Source: JARRKC01 sp963723965
GTDB lineage: Bacteria; Acidobacteriota; UBA6911; RPQK01; JAPXNP01
Direction of reading: 5' to 3'
Assembly: GCA_963723965.1 (NCBI GenBank)
Contig: CAVRSV010000002.1
Span: 124,001 to 188,000 of the forward strand
DNA: 64,000 nt
Program-made: the position numbers and the translations under genes
Part shown: piece after piece, positions 33,601 through 42,853 of the stretch
Numbering within the stretch: position 1 is the first letter of the stretch
Layout: the number at the start of each line of letters is the position of its first letter
Notes under the pieces: generated by a model
What the model was told of the DNA's origin: nothing
Databases searched by the model: none
What the model saw: only the letters and a program-made list of their open reading frames with translations

Positions 33601-36457
33601 TCTGTACGCCGGTGGCGCGGAGCCGGTCACGTGGGAGAAGCCCACCGCCAACATTTTCAGCGTGAGCACGGACCAGGAATCGTATGATCCCGGAAGCACG
33701 GCCGCTCTGGTCCTGAAAAGTCCGTTCCAGCGGGCGCGGGCCCTCGCGATTGTGGAGCGCCCCGACGGAAACGACTATTCGTGGCTGGACGTCGAAGGCG
33801 GCGCGGCGACTTTCAAGCTGCCCGTCAAAGGGTACTTCACCCCCCGACTGCCCGTTCACTTCGTCTTGATGCGCGGTAGGCTGCCCGACACGGCACCCCA
33901 GTCGCACGGCGACACCGACCTCGGCAAGCCATCGACTCTGGCCTCCACGGTTTGGGTTGGGGTGAACCCGGTCTCGCTGCGCAGCAAGCTCGAACTGCAG
34001 TATCCCGAGACGGCCCGTCCGGGCCAGACGATCGACGTCACCGTCACGCTGACCGATCCACAGAACCGTCCGATCGGGGGAGAGGTCACTCTCTGGCTGG
34101 TGGACCAGGCCGTGCTCGCGCTGGGAAGGGAGCAGCGGCTCGATCCGGTACCCGATTTCCTTCGTGACGTACGCTCGGAGCTCAGCCTGAGGGATACTCG
34201 CAACCAATCATTCGGTCGGCTCCCGTACGAGGACTTGCCGGGCGGCGGGGTCGCCGAAAAGGAGGCCCCGACTCTGCTGGACCGGGTAACGGTCCGTCGG
34301 GACTTCCGTCCGGTGCCCTACTACAACCCTTCCGTGATGGTCGGGCCCGACGGCCGGACCACCGTCCAGGTCCGGCTCCCCGACAACCTGACCAACTTCA
34401 AGATCCGGGCGAAATCGGTCAGCGGAGCGGAACGGTTCGGCTACGCGACGGGACATCTCGAGGTAAGACTGCCCGTGATCGTCCAGCCGGCGCTGCCCCG
34501 ATTCGTTCGTCCGGGTGACCGGTTCGACGCGGTGGCAATCGCCCGAGTCGTGGAGGGGTCGGGAGGACCGGGCCGTCTGGAGATGGCCGGCGAAGGGTTC
34601 ACACTGGAGAGCTCGGGTCGCAGCGATCTGGTGCTGTCGGAAGAGCAACCGGTCCGTGCCGGCTTCCGGATCAGCATCCCGACTCCCCCGTTGGGGGAGG
34701 ATGGGGCCTGGAGCTACGACCGGGTCAAACTCCGGGCGGCGGTCGAACGGCTGGGGGACCAGGCCGCGGACGCCTTCGAGGTCGAACTCCCGATCCAGGT
34801 CGACCGCGAGCCGGTCAAAAGCGAACTCCTCAGCGAAGTCGTGCCGGGACGGGCCCTGGAGGTGCCGGCCGTCTCGGAAGAGGTGCGGCCCGGGACCCTG
34901 CAGAGGTCCATTCTGCTGTCGACCCAGCCCGCACTGGTCAAACTCGATGCCGGGCTGAGCTTCCTGCTCGACTATCCCTATGGTTGCACCGAACAGCAGG
35001 TCAGCCGCGCAAGGGCCTTTCTGGCTTTGGCGAGATTGCGCTCCCTGCTGCACCATTCGGAGTCCGATCAGAAGCTCCGCACCGGGGTGGAGGAGGTACT
35101 GCGCTGGATCCCCAGAGTCATCGACGACAACGGCCTGGTTGCGTACTGGCCCGGCTCGACCGGATATGTTTCACTGACCTCCTGGGTGCTCGAGTTCCTC
35201 ACCGAGGCGCGGGAGGCCGGCTTTACCGTCGATGCGGCGCTGACGGATCGCATCGTCCAGTCCCTGGAACGCTCTTTGAGGTCCGACTACTCCCATTTCA
35301 TCGACGGTGAGTCTTATCTCGAAAGAACCCTTGCCCTGGCGGCTCTGGCCCGCGCCGGTCGGTCCAACGAGGCCTACGCTTCGGAACTTGCGCGGCGGGC
35401 CCAGTTCCTCGGGCTGGAAGGCCAGGCCGAAGTCCTGCTGGCCTTCGCCCGGGCCGGCGGCGATCGGCCGGAGATGGTGGAAGCGTTGATTCGTCACCTC
35501 TGGGACGGAGTCATCATTCGCTTGCACCAGGGGCGGGAGATCTACGGCGGGCTGCAGTGGAAGAGAGCTTCGGTCAACGGACTGATTCTGCCGAGCGAAA
35601 CGCGGGTCCTGTCGGAGTTGACCCGCGCTCTGGCGACCTACGATCGCCAGGACCGACGGTTCCCGGTTCTGGTGGATGCTATCGTGACGCTCGGCGAGAA
35701 CGACGGCTGGGGAAGCACGAACGCCAACGCCGCCGCGATGCTGGCGCTGTCGGAACTGTTGGACACCCAGCCGGAAGGATCGCCGAAGCAGACGGTGCGC
35801 CTGCAGATTGGCGGGGAGCCCGAGGAGCTGGAGTTGGGTGGAGACCGGCCCGTCGTGTATCGGACGACGTCGGCCAGCGGCGCTGCTCGGATCGATGCGA
35901 TCTCGGGCGAGTCGGGGGCGACCCTCGTTGCGCGAGCCGAAACCCGCTATGTCCCCGCGGCCGATGGGAGTCAGGCCGGGGCGGAAAGCTCCGGATTCGT
36001 CGTCTCGCGGGAACTTCTGCGTGTCCTCGGCGACGACCGTCCCATGGAGAGGACGCCTCTGGAGGGGCCGGGACAGACGCTGGAGTTCCCCGTTGGCCAG
36101 GTTCTGGAGGAGCACGTGCAGATCGTCAATCCTGCGGAAAGACACTACGTGGCCGTAGTGGTGCCAATTGCGGCCGGAGTGGAGGTTCTGAATCCTCACC
36201 TCGCAACCGCGCCTCCCGAGGCGGCTCCGAGCGGGCGCACGACGCTTGCTCCGACCTATGTGACATTCCTCGATGACCGGGTCGCCTTCTATTACAACAG
36301 TCTCCCGGAGGGCACTTTCGACTTCTTCTTCCGGACGCGAACGACCATCTCGGGCGAGTTCATCCAGCCGCCAGCTCGGGCGGCAATGATGTACCAGGGA
36401 GCGGTCCGTGGCAATTCACCGGGAGCGAGGATCCGCGTGGCACGGGCGCCGGAATGA
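30650..36457 (+). CDS. Bacterial alpha-2-macroglobulin, lipoprotein
   Basis: The 1935-residue protein has a lipoprotein signal with a perfect lipobox (VLAAC, Cys22). Macroglobulin beta-sandwich domains fill the N-terminal half. The A2M middle domain includes LPDNLTNFKIRAKSVSGAERFGYATG. The thioester motif is PYGCTEQQVSRARAFLAL, with Cys1446 and Gln1449, followed by the alpha/alpha-toroid complement-like domain. The thioester covalently traps attacking proteases, and the family protects the periplasm and cell envelope. Length is in the range of thioester-containing bacterial A2Ms, such as E. coli YfhM (about 1650), but longer. It is followed by PBP1C, the classic partner, and preceded by a coupled 1748-residue protein not seen in E. 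coli. Confidence 0.95.
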   Translation: MKPHARSGILMLVLVSAVLAACCGSGVVALAEPAPPSEGPVIVPGQFLRQWDPVTIFFPGPKGPRLGGPEDHPERFVHFSPAHPGAFSWIDERTLQFKPSEPWPSLARFEWLVEGMRRTLVTLVAPPIGTIPANHSRDLPPVGEITLTFSEPIPAESLAGMIDLELRPLPGVGSRESQRRGGDDFTIKVLDRKERSSPAVYVLSLKEVIPPGIRTVVHLRLSLDEGPAESSYEFWFATAEPFRVLTAGSRRSRYPISPAGSRYSREQAIDGGGGPRSLLVEFSAAPRALGTIQSRNLLRFTPAVENLSFELQGRTLEVSGDFEAETLYRVEIVPEKIEDVSGRLLDLDEPAELYIHFPARPDYLRLATGQGIVERLGPQTIPVEGRGETQVDLRIYPVAPDDRNFWPFPDGPLVVDESKRPPGPGEEPPPFQDADRPIGQGELEARLSNLGSPPVSVMVDLPLHRGGSAARFGLNLEEYLGRLGPAGSPGTYLIGLRDLKSMGNRSWMRVQVTDLCLSVVEAPDEVVFEVTSLSTARPVAGATVRVEGSEAVGSQRPGWVTFGAVTTDRDGRAHWMPPGPSDRRRQVMRIRVTSGQDTLVLDPLRAPDRFADNQWSQARDRWLQWTLGPIDQRRPSPQILCHLFTERPVYRPEEEVHIKGYLRRAVDGRLEPISPKGSLWIEGPGGQVWKYPVEVTTRGTFYHRFFESDLPTGEFRAHFLDPAGACSCGEVTFKKEAYRIPRFEVNLHGPDRTPLDRDFEVTLSARYYAGGKVSGQPVSWRVTQFPQVWTPAQQEGFHYSSDGRFSRTERFESSPRLEKEDRTDENGSCSITLNPAVEPTSQPRLYLVEATVTGADDQTVTATKRVVAVPPFVIGLKAPRYIEHAESIEPEFEVVGPDGQLIQGQPVTMRLFRREWHSHLRASDFSDGTARYITDVVDVKVEERSLVSASEPARVVFPIDRSGVYIVEVEGHDRLERAQVVRVDLYAGGAEPVTWEKPTANIFSVSTDQESYDPGSTAALVLKSPFQRARALAIVERPDGNDYSWLDVEGGAATFKLPVKGYFTPRLPVHFVLMRGRLPDTAPQSHGDTDLGKPSTLASTVWVGVNPVSLRSKLELQYPETARPGQTIDVTVTLTDPQNRPIGGEVTLWLVDQAVLALGREQRLDPVPDFLRDVRSELSLRDTRNQSFGRLPYEDLPGGGVAEKEAPTLLDRVTVRRDFRPVPYYNPSVMVGPDGRTTVQVRLPDNLTNFKIRAKSVSGAERFGYATGHLEVRLPVIVQPALPRFVRPGDRFDAVAIARVVEGSGGPGRLEMAGEGFTLESSGRSDLVLSEEQPVRAGFRISIPTPPLGEDGAWSYDRVKLRAAVERLGDQAADAFEVELPIQVDREPVKSELLSEVVPGRALEVPAVSEEVRPGTLQRSILLSTQPALVKLDAGLSFLLDYPYGCTEQQVSRARAFLALARLRSLLHHSESDQKLRTGVEEVLRWIPRVIDDNGLVAYWPGSTGYVSLTSWVLEFLTEAREAGFTVDAALTDRIVQSLERSLRSDYSHFIDGESYLERTLALAALARAGRSNEAYASELARRAQFLGLEGQAEVLLAFARAGGDRPEMVEALIRHLWDGVIIRLHQGREIYGGLQWKRASVNGLILPSETRVLSELTRALATYDRQDRRFPVLVDAIVTLGENDGWGSTNANAAAMLALSELLDTQPEGSPKQTVRLQIGGEPEELELGGDRPVVYRTTSASGAARIDAISGESGATLVARAETRYVPAADGSQAGAESSGFVVSRELLRVLGDDRPMERTPLEGPGQTLEFPVGQVLEEHVQIVNPAERHYVAVVVPIAAGVEVLNPHLATAPPEAAPSGRTTLAPTYVTFLDDRVAFYYNSLPEGTFDFFFRTRTTISGEFIQPPARAAMMYQGAVRGNSPGARIRVARAPE

Positions 36458-36470
36458 GGGGGACAGGGCG

Positions 36471-38999
36471 ATGGCCAGGGCTGAGAATCCATCGGGACGC
36501 TGGAGTGCGCGCGGCAGCGCCTTGGCGGCGGTGGCGGCATTGAGGCGGCGGTGGCGGCGATGGAGGCCCAGGGTGAGGCAAAGGAGTCGCCTGCTCGCCG
36601 GCCGCCGATTACGACTCATCCGCGCCTTGACTCTCGGTCTGTTGGTAGCCGCTGCGGTGTGCGTGCTGATCGCCGCGTGGAACTCCGATCTCGAATCCCC
36701 GCCGCCGACCTTTCTGCTGCGCGATCGAAACGGGGATTTCCTTGGTGAGGTAGGGGCGGGCGAAGGCGGAGCCGTCGGCTACTGGCCGGTCTCTCCTCTT
36801 CCCCCACGAGTCGTGGCGGCGATCCTGGTCGTCGAGGACCACCGCTTCTGGTCTCATCTCGGCGTCGATCCCGTCGCCGTCATCCGGGCCTTCTGGCAGA
36901 ACCTGTGCTCAGAGTCGAGGATTTCGGGTGCGTCTACCGTCGCCATGCAGGTGGCGCGGCTTCAGAACCCCGGCCCTCGGACTTACTGGCGAAAGCTCGT
37001 GGAGGCGGTGACGGCCTTGATCCTGACCGCCCGGCATGGGCGGGAAGCCGTTCTGGAGCACTATCTCCGGATCGTTCCATTCGGCAACCGGGTCCACGGG
37101 ATCCGTTACGCCGCCAGGCGCTATCTCGACAAGCCGGTGGAAGACCTCAGCTGGGCCGAGATTGCCTTTCTGGCCGCCATTCCACAGATGCCCGCCAGAA
37201 TGAATCCCTACCATCCCGACGGCTGCCTGCGAGCGAGAAGTCGGGCCGCCCGAATTCTGAAGGGGCTCATGCTGGCCCGGGAGATGACCACGGCGGAGTA
37301 CGAACTGGCCCGCAGACAACTGGAAACCATCTCCGTTCCGCCCGTCGAAACGCGTCCGCTCGAAGCCCTGCACGCCATCCTTCGTCTCGAGAGGCAATTC
37401 GCCGGACGCTGGCGGACTGCGAACACCACCCCGATCATCCCGACGAGCCTCGATCTGGAGATCCAGAAGAAGGCGGCCCATGCGGCCTTCGACATGGTCC
37501 AGGATTTCCAGGGCCGGGGAGGGACGAACGCGGCCGTCATCGTCCTCGACGCGCGGTCCCGCGGGGTGCTCGCCTGGGTTGGTTCCGCCGACTACTTCGA
37601 TGCCGAGCACGCCGGGGCCATCGACTATGCCGCGGTGGCCCGCTCGGCGGGAAGCACCCTGAAGCCCTTTCTCTACGCCTTGGCGCTGGAGAGAGGAGTC
37701 ATCTCGCCGTCCACTATCCTGGACGATCTTGCCCGCACCGCCGACGGCATCGGCAACGCGGACGACCGGTTTCTCGGGCCGCTTCTGCCACGGTTCGCAT
37801 TGGCCAATTCGCGGAACGTGCCGGCGGTCGATCTGCTCGATGAGACGGGACTGGTCGAGTTCTATGATCTGCTCCGAAGGCTGGAGCTGCACGGTTACGA
37901 GCTGCCGGCGTCCCGCTACGGACTGGGTCTCGTCATCGGCGGGCTCCCGGTGACGCTCGAGCGCCTGGTTCGGGCCTATACGGTGTTCTCGAGCGGCGGC
38001 CTGCTGGGCGACCTGCGCTGGCGGACCGACGAGGCCCCCGGGGAACTCCGGCGAATCTTCGGCGAGCCAGTGGCGCGGCAAATCTCGCAGTTTCTGTCCG
38101 ACCCGATGGCGCGACTCCCGAGCTTCCCCCGGATGGGCTTCGTCGAATTCGGATTCCCCGTCGCGGCCAAGACGGGGACCTCCTCCCTGTGCCGCGACGC
38201 TTGGGCGATCCTGTTCTCGGAACGCTACCTGGTCGGGGCCTGGGTGGGCAACGCAGACTACCGCCCGATGAACGGACTCACCGGCTATCGTGCCGCCGCC
38301 CGGCTGGCAGGCCGGATTCTAAGGGAAATCGAGCCCGGGCAGTTCGAGAACCTCGAGGACTTGACGTTCCCGGCGCCTCGCGGCTTCGTCCCCCGTCGGC
38401 TGTGCGCCCTGACCGGGGACCTGGCCAACCCGGCCTGCGACCGGGTCGTGTTGGAGTGGTTTCGCCCTGGTTCCGAACCGGTTGCTAGGTGTCGTGCCCA
38501 CGCCCGATTTGCCGTCGACGGGCGCAGTGGCCTTCCGGCCAGGGGAGACACGCCGGCAGCCGCCGTGAGGATCCGGACTTTCGTCGACCTTCCCCCGCGC
38601 TATGCCGCCTGGATGGTCGCCGAAGGACTGCCCCGTGCGCCCCGGGACTCCGACCGCCTGAGGACGGGTCGGGAGAACAACATTCCAGCGGGGGCGAGGA
38701 GAGCAACAGCGACATTGGGTTCCCACGCGGAGCGCCGAATGAGCATCACGTCGCCCCAGAACGGCGCGATCCTGATGCGTGATCCGGAGACACCTCCCAG
38801 CCTGTCGACGGTCTCGCTCACGGCCAACGTGACGCCGCCCAGCCCGCAACTGGTCTGGTACGTCGACGGGGCACCGTTCAAGGTCGTGGAGTACCCGTAT
38901 ACAGCCCGCTGGGCTCTGACCGCCGGGGAACACACCTTCAAGGTCGGACTCCCTCTGTCGCCGGAGACATCGAGTTCGATCCGGATCCGCGTCCGCTGA
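36471..38999 (+). CDS. pbpC: Penicillin-binding protein 1C (bifunctional peptidoglycan synthase)
   Basis: The 842-residue protein has an Arg-rich cytoplasmic N terminus, one membrane anchor (about 44-66) and a GT51 transglycosylase domain with catalytic Glu122 in VVEDHRFWSHLGVDPVAVIRA. The transpeptidase domain has Ser395 in GSTLKPF (SxxK), SRN in FALANSRNVPAVD and KTGTSSLCRDAW. A C-terminal BiPBP_C domain is recognisable from ITSPQNGAILMRDP and VWYVDGAPF. PBP1C builds glycan strands and may repair peptidoglycan. The start at 36471 follows GAGGGGGA by 7 nt and lies 13 bp after the alpha-2-macroglobulin stop. The family link A2M + PbpC is well known; the two guard and mend the envelope together. 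Confidence 0.95.
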   Translation: MARAENPSGRWSARGSALAAVAALRRRWRRWRPRVRQRSRLLAGRRLRLIRALTLGLLVAAAVCVLIAAWNSDLESPPPTFLLRDRNGDFLGEVGAGEGGAVGYWPVSPLPPRVVAAILVVEDHRFWSHLGVDPVAVIRAFWQNLCSESRISGASTVAMQVARLQNPGPRTYWRKLVEAVTALILTARHGREAVLEHYLRIVPFGNRVHGIRYAARRYLDKPVEDLSWAEIAFLAAIPQMPARMNPYHPDGCLRARSRAARILKGLMLAREMTTAEYELARRQLETISVPPVETRPLEALHAILRLERQFAGRWRTANTTPIIPTSLDLEIQKKAAHAAFDMVQDFQGRGGTNAAVIVLDARSRGVLAWVGSADYFDAEHAGAIDYAAVARSAGSTLKPFLYALALERGVISPSTILDDLARTADGIGNADDRFLGPLLPRFALANSRNVPAVDLLDETGLVEFYDLLRRLELHGYELPASRYGLGLVIGGLPVTLERLVRAYTVFSSGGLLGDLRWRTDEAPGELRRIFGEPVARQISQFLSDPMARLPSFPRMGFVEFGFPVAAKTGTSSLCRDAWAILFSERYLVGAWVGNADYRPMNGLTGYRAAARLAGRILREIEPGQFENLEDLTFPAPRGFVPRRLCALTGDLANPACDRVVLEWFRPGSEPVARCRAHARFAVDGRSGLPARGDTPAAAVRIRTFVDLPPRYAAWMVAEGLPRAPRDSDRLRTGRENNIPAGARRATATLGSHAERRMSITSPQNGAILMRDPETPPSLSTVSLTANVTPPSPQLVWYVDGAPFKVVEYPYTARWALTAGEHTFKVGLPLSPETSSSIRIRVR

Positions 39000-39073
39000 A
39001 CCGGCACGATGCCAGGCGGAAAGTGCTGCGGCGGACGGATCCGGGCCGGCCGGGCGCGCTGCGATCCCCCCGA

Positions 39074-40951
39074 TCAGATTCTCTTGAAGCCGCGCAGGAT
39101 CTCTTCGAGGTTGAGGCGCAGGACGATGGGCCGCCCGTGAGGACAGGTGTACGGGTTCTCGCAGCGGAAGAGCTCGTCGATGAACCACTGCATCTTCTCC
39201 CCCGAGAGCGGCGTGTTGATCTTGATGGCGGCCCGGCAGGACAGGGAGATGGCGATCTTCTCGCGTAGCCTGCGCAGACCGCGGCCGCCGTCGGGTCCCT
39301 GGGAGCGGAGCTCGTCGAGTTGCTCCAGCTCGTCGAAAAGCTGGGAGAGGAGGGCGGTTGCGTCCACGTCTCCGCTGACGGCCGGAACCCCCCGGATGAT
39401 GAGCGTCCGCTCTCCAAACCATTCCACCTCGAAGCCGTTCCCGTTCAAATACTCCAGAACTTCGGTCGCGACCGCGACCCGGGCCGGTTCGAGGTCGAGT
39501 GTCTCCGGAATGAGCAATCGCTGGACCGGAACGTCCGCCCCTCCGGCCAACGCCCTCAGGGCCCGGTCGTAGAGGATCCGCTCGTGAGCCACGTGTTGAT
39601 CGATGAGCATGACGCCGGATCGATCGGTGGCGACGATGAAGCTCTCGACGAACTGGCCGAGGACCACGGTTCCATCGCTCAGATTGTCCGTCCTGGGAAT
39701 CATGGATCCATGGGGGTCACCGGCGGCGGAGCCGAGCGCGTCGGGTCCCCAGACCGCGGAATCGCCGCCCCGCTCCGCCACATACGGAACATCGCTGCGC
39801 GCGTCTGCCCGGTTGGGGGTTCCGTGGAACAGAGGGCTGGTGGAGGTTCGACTGAGAAAGGCCTCCAGGCTGCTGCGGGTGCGGGCGTCGTAGCCCGGGC
39901 CCGATGGAGCCAGCGGCACGTCCCGAGCCAGACTGGAGAGGTCGGAACGATGCTGTAGAAGTGCCCGTTCGACGGCACGCAACACCGCGCTGTGCACATC
40001 GCTGGAGTTTCTGAAGCGGATTTCCGCTTTGGTGGGATGGACGTTGACATCGATCAGGGAAGGATCGATCTCGAGGAAAAGGATGATCACCGGATAAGAG
40101 GTCGACGGGATGAGGTCCTGATAGGCCTGCCGGATGGCATGGGTCAGGAGCCGGTCCCGGACCATCCGCCGGTTGACGAACAGGTAGAGTGACTGGCTGT
40201 TGCCGCTCTGCTCGTGGGGCAGGGAGGCAAAACCCGAGATTCGGATGGGACCCGCGCCATAGTCGAGCGGGACGAGCGCCTCGACGAGCCGTTCTCCGAA
40301 GAGCTGGAAGACGCGGTCGCGCGGCTCTTCGACGGAGAAGGCGTCGAGGATGCTGCGGGATTCGTGCTCCAGTCGAAACTCGATCTTCGGGAAGGCCAGG
40401 GCGTAGCAGGTCAGCAGACGGCTGACGTGGCTGAGCTCGGTGGACGGTGTCTTGAGAAACTTGCGTCGGGCCGGGACGTTGAAGAAGAGATCGCAGACGG
40501 CGATTTCCGTCCCGCCCGGCCAGGCAATCTCACGCAGGAGGGTGCGCTTGCCACCTTCGTACTCGATCTCGGTCCCGGGGCGGGCGCCCCCCTCTCCGCT
40601 GTCGCCGTCGACCGTCTTCAGCGCGGTTCGTGAGACCGACGCGATGGACGGCAGGGCCTCTCCGCGAAAGCCGAGGGTGAGGATCTGCTGAAGGTCGTCC
40701 ACGCTCGAAATCTTGCTCGTGGCATGGTGTTCGAAAGCGAGGGTCGCATCCTCCGCCGTCATGCCGTATCCGTCGTCGCTGACGCGAATCACCCGCTTGC
40801 CACCCTCCTCGAGATAGACATGAATGGAGGTGGACTCCGCATCCAGTGAATTCTCGACGAGTTCCTTTACGACCGACGCCGGCCGCTCGACGATCTCACC
40901 GGCCGCGATCTGATGGGCCAGCACCTCCGGCAGGATATGGACTCTTCCCAC
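39074..40951 (-). CDS. mutL: DNA mismatch repair protein MutL
   Basis: The 625-residue protein has a GHKL ATPase N terminus: KELVENSLDA, SDDGYGM, TLGFRGEALPSI. The C-terminal dimerisation domain has LIDQHVAHERILYDR and YTCPHGRPIVLRL. The second motif (CPHGRP) is part of the metal site of endonuclease-active MutLs found in organisms without MutH; the first is a near-match to DQHA(X)2E(X)4E with Asp in the last position. It acts with MutS to direct repair of mismatches. It lies 39 bp after aspS on the same strand and converges with pbpC. Confidence 0.97.
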   Translation of the reverse strand: MGRVHILPEVLAHQIAAGEIVERPASVVKELVENSLDAESTSIHVYLEEGGKRVIRVSDDGYGMTAEDATLAFEHHATSKISSVDDLQQILTLGFRGEALPSIASVSRTALKTVDGDSGEGGARPGTEIEYEGGKRTLLREIAWPGGTEIAVCDLFFNVPARRKFLKTPSTELSHVSRLLTCYALAFPKIEFRLEHESRSILDAFSVEEPRDRVFQLFGERLVEALVPLDYGAGPIRISGFASLPHEQSGNSQSLYLFVNRRMVRDRLLTHAIRQAYQDLIPSTSYPVIILFLEIDPSLIDVNVHPTKAEIRFRNSSDVHSAVLRAVERALLQHRSDLSSLARDVPLAPSGPGYDARTRSSLEAFLSRTSTSPLFHGTPNRADARSDVPYVAERGGDSAVWGPDALGSAAGDPHGSMIPRTDNLSDGTVVLGQFVESFIVATDRSGVMLIDQHVAHERILYDRALRALAGGADVPVQRLLIPETLDLEPARVAVATEVLEYLNGNGFEVEWFGERTLIIRGVPAVSGDVDATALLSQLFDELEQLDELRSQGPDGGRGLRRLREKIAISLSCRAAIKINTPLSGEKMQWFIDELFRCENPYTCPHGRPIVLRLNLEEILRGFKRI

Positions 40952-40990
40952 GGAGGCATTCTATAGGAGGGCCTGTGACCAATGGGACGG

Positions 40991-42763
40991 CTAGAACTTT
41001 CTCAGCTGGATGTGCAGCTCCTTGAGCTGTTTTTCGCTCACCGTCGACGGAGCGGCGCACATGAGGTCGACTCCCTTGGCGGTCTTGGGGAAGGCGATGA
41101 CTTCCCGGATCGACTTCTCGCCGGCCAGCAGCATGATGATCCGGTCCAGCCCGAGAGCGATGCCGCCGTGGGGCGGCGCACCGAAGCGCAGCGCTTCGAG
41201 CAGGAATCCGAAGCGTTCCTCGGCTTCCTCCCGGCCGATGCGCAGGGCGTCGAACACATGCCGCTGCACGTCCTCGCGGTGAATACGAATCGACCCTCCG
41301 CCGATCTCCAGGCCGTTGAGGACCACATCGTACGCCTTGGCCAGCACCGAGCCGGGATCCGACTCGAGACGGCCCAGGTCCTCGTCGCGGGGAGAGGTGA
41401 AAGGATGGTGCAGGGAAAGGAATCGCTGCTCCTCGTCGCTCCACTCGAACAAGGGAAAGTCGTGAACCCAGAGGAAGTTGTAGAGATCTTTCGGAACGAG
41501 GCCGAGGCGAACGGCCAAGTGCTGTCGCAGCGCGGCCAAGGCGTCGTTGGCGACCCGGCGGCTCCCGGCCACCATCAGAAAGTACTGTCCCTTTTCCAGT
41601 CCGGCCAGGGAGCAGGCGCGCTCCAACTCGCTCTCCGCCACAACCTTGGGCAGAGAACTCTTCACGCCTCCCTCGGGCAGGACCCGAATCCAGGAGATGG
41701 CGGCGGCACCGTACTGCTTGACGAATTCCGTCAAGTTGTCCATGTCCTTGCGGGAGTATTCCTGCCCGGCCGGGACGGGGATCCCTTTCACCACGCCGCC
41801 CTCCTCGAGGATCTGGCGGAACACCTGGAACGGGGTCTGCTCGAAGGCGGCGCTGACGTCTCGCAGGAGCAGGCCGTAGCGCGTGTCGGGGCGGTCGGTG
41901 CCGTACCGGTCGATGGCCTCGGCGTAGCGGAGTCGCGGGAAAGGCGTCTGTATCGAGATTCCGGCCACGGCGAACATGCGAGCCAGCAGCCCCTCGATCA
42001 GGCTGAAGACCGTCTCCACCCGGGGAAAAGACAGCTCGATATCCACCTGGGTGAATTCCGGCTGACGATCGGCGCGCAGATCTTCATCGCGGAAGCAGCG
42101 CACGATCTGGAAGTAGCGATCGAAGCCGGACACCATCAGGAGCTGTTTGAAGAGTTGAGGGGACTGGGGCAGGGCATAGAAATGCCCCCGATGAACCCGG
42201 CTGGGCACCAGGTAGTCCCGGGCACCCTCGGGAGTCGACTTGGTCAGAAACGGCGTCTCGATTTCGAGGAAGCCCTGCTCGTCGAGGACCCGGCGAACTT
42301 CCAGGGCGACCCGGTGGCGGAGTTGGAGGCTCCTCTGCAGGGGGCGACGGCGCAGATCGAGGTAGCGATACCGCAAGCGCGTCTCCTCCGACGCGGTCAC
42401 GTCTTCGTTGATGGGGAAGGGAGGCGTCTGGGAGCGGTTGAGCAGTCGGAGCTCCGAGGCCCGCACTTCCACGGTTCCCGTCGGAATTTCCGGGTTGATC
42501 GTGTCCTGGCTGCGCCGAACCACCTCGCCGACTACCGCCAGAACGTACTCGGGACGCACATCACGCGACTTCTCCAGGCAGCCCGTCTCGGGATTGTTCA
42601 CGATCTGAACGACCCCGCTGCGGTCCCGCAGGTCGATGAAGAGGAGATTGCCCAGATCGCGGATGCGATCTACCCAACCCATGACAGTGATGGTGGTCCC
42701 CACGAGGCTCTCCGTGACGGCCCCGCAGTAACAGGTGCGTTCCAACTCACCGAGGTGTTCCAT
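40991..42763 (-). CDS. aspS: Aspartyl-tRNA synthetase
   Basis: The 590-residue class II synthetase has an N-terminal OB anticodon domain (MGWVDRIRDLGNLLFIDLRD), motif 2 (VRCFRDEDLRADRQPEFTQVDIELSF) and motif 3 (GGIALGLDRIIMLLAG), with the bacterial GAD insertion between them. It charges tRNA-Asp. The Leu in RDLG at the OB position that separates discriminating enzymes (Leu) from nondiscriminating ones (His) points to a tRNA-Asp-specific enzyme; this is only a hint. Length is normal. A TATAAT promoter lies in the 90-bp gap upstream, so it can be transcribed independently of the genes before it. GGAGAGAG precedes the ATG. Confidence 0.97.
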   Translation of the reverse strand: MEHLGELERTCYCGAVTESLVGTTITVMGWVDRIRDLGNLLFIDLRDRSGVVQIVNNPETGCLEKSRDVRPEYVLAVVGEVVRRSQDTINPEIPTGTVEVRASELRLLNRSQTPPFPINEDVTASEETRLRYRYLDLRRRPLQRSLQLRHRVALEVRRVLDEQGFLEIETPFLTKSTPEGARDYLVPSRVHRGHFYALPQSPQLFKQLLMVSGFDRYFQIVRCFRDEDLRADRQPEFTQVDIELSFPRVETVFSLIEGLLARMFAVAGISIQTPFPRLRYAEAIDRYGTDRPDTRYGLLLRDVSAAFEQTPFQVFRQILEEGGVVKGIPVPAGQEYSRKDMDNLTEFVKQYGAAAISWIRVLPEGGVKSSLPKVVAESELERACSLAGLEKGQYFLMVAGSRRVANDALAALRQHLAVRLGLVPKDLYNFLWVHDFPLFEWSDEEQRFLSLHHPFTSPRDEDLGRLESDPGSVLAKAYDVVLNGLEIGGGSIRIHREDVQRHVFDALRIGREEAEERFGFLLEALRFGAPPHGGIALGLDRIIMLLAGEKSIREVIAFPKTAKGVDLMCAAPSTVSEKQLKELHIQLRKF

Positions 42764-42789
42764 TCGACTCTCTCCGCGTGAAAGTCGCC

Positions 42790-42795
42790 ATTATA
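42790..42795 (-). promoter_or_regulatory. Consensus -10 box upstream of aspS
   Basis: On the minus strand TATAAT sits 26 bp before the aspS ATG. A weak -35 (GTGAAG) lies 17 bp further upstream. It gives aspS-mutL a promoter separate from the upstream housekeeping genes. Confidence 0.55.
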
Positions 42796-42853
42796 CGCGC
42801 AAGCGCCCGCAGCTTCACCGCGGATCACGGCCAGACCGGAATCACAACCCGGC

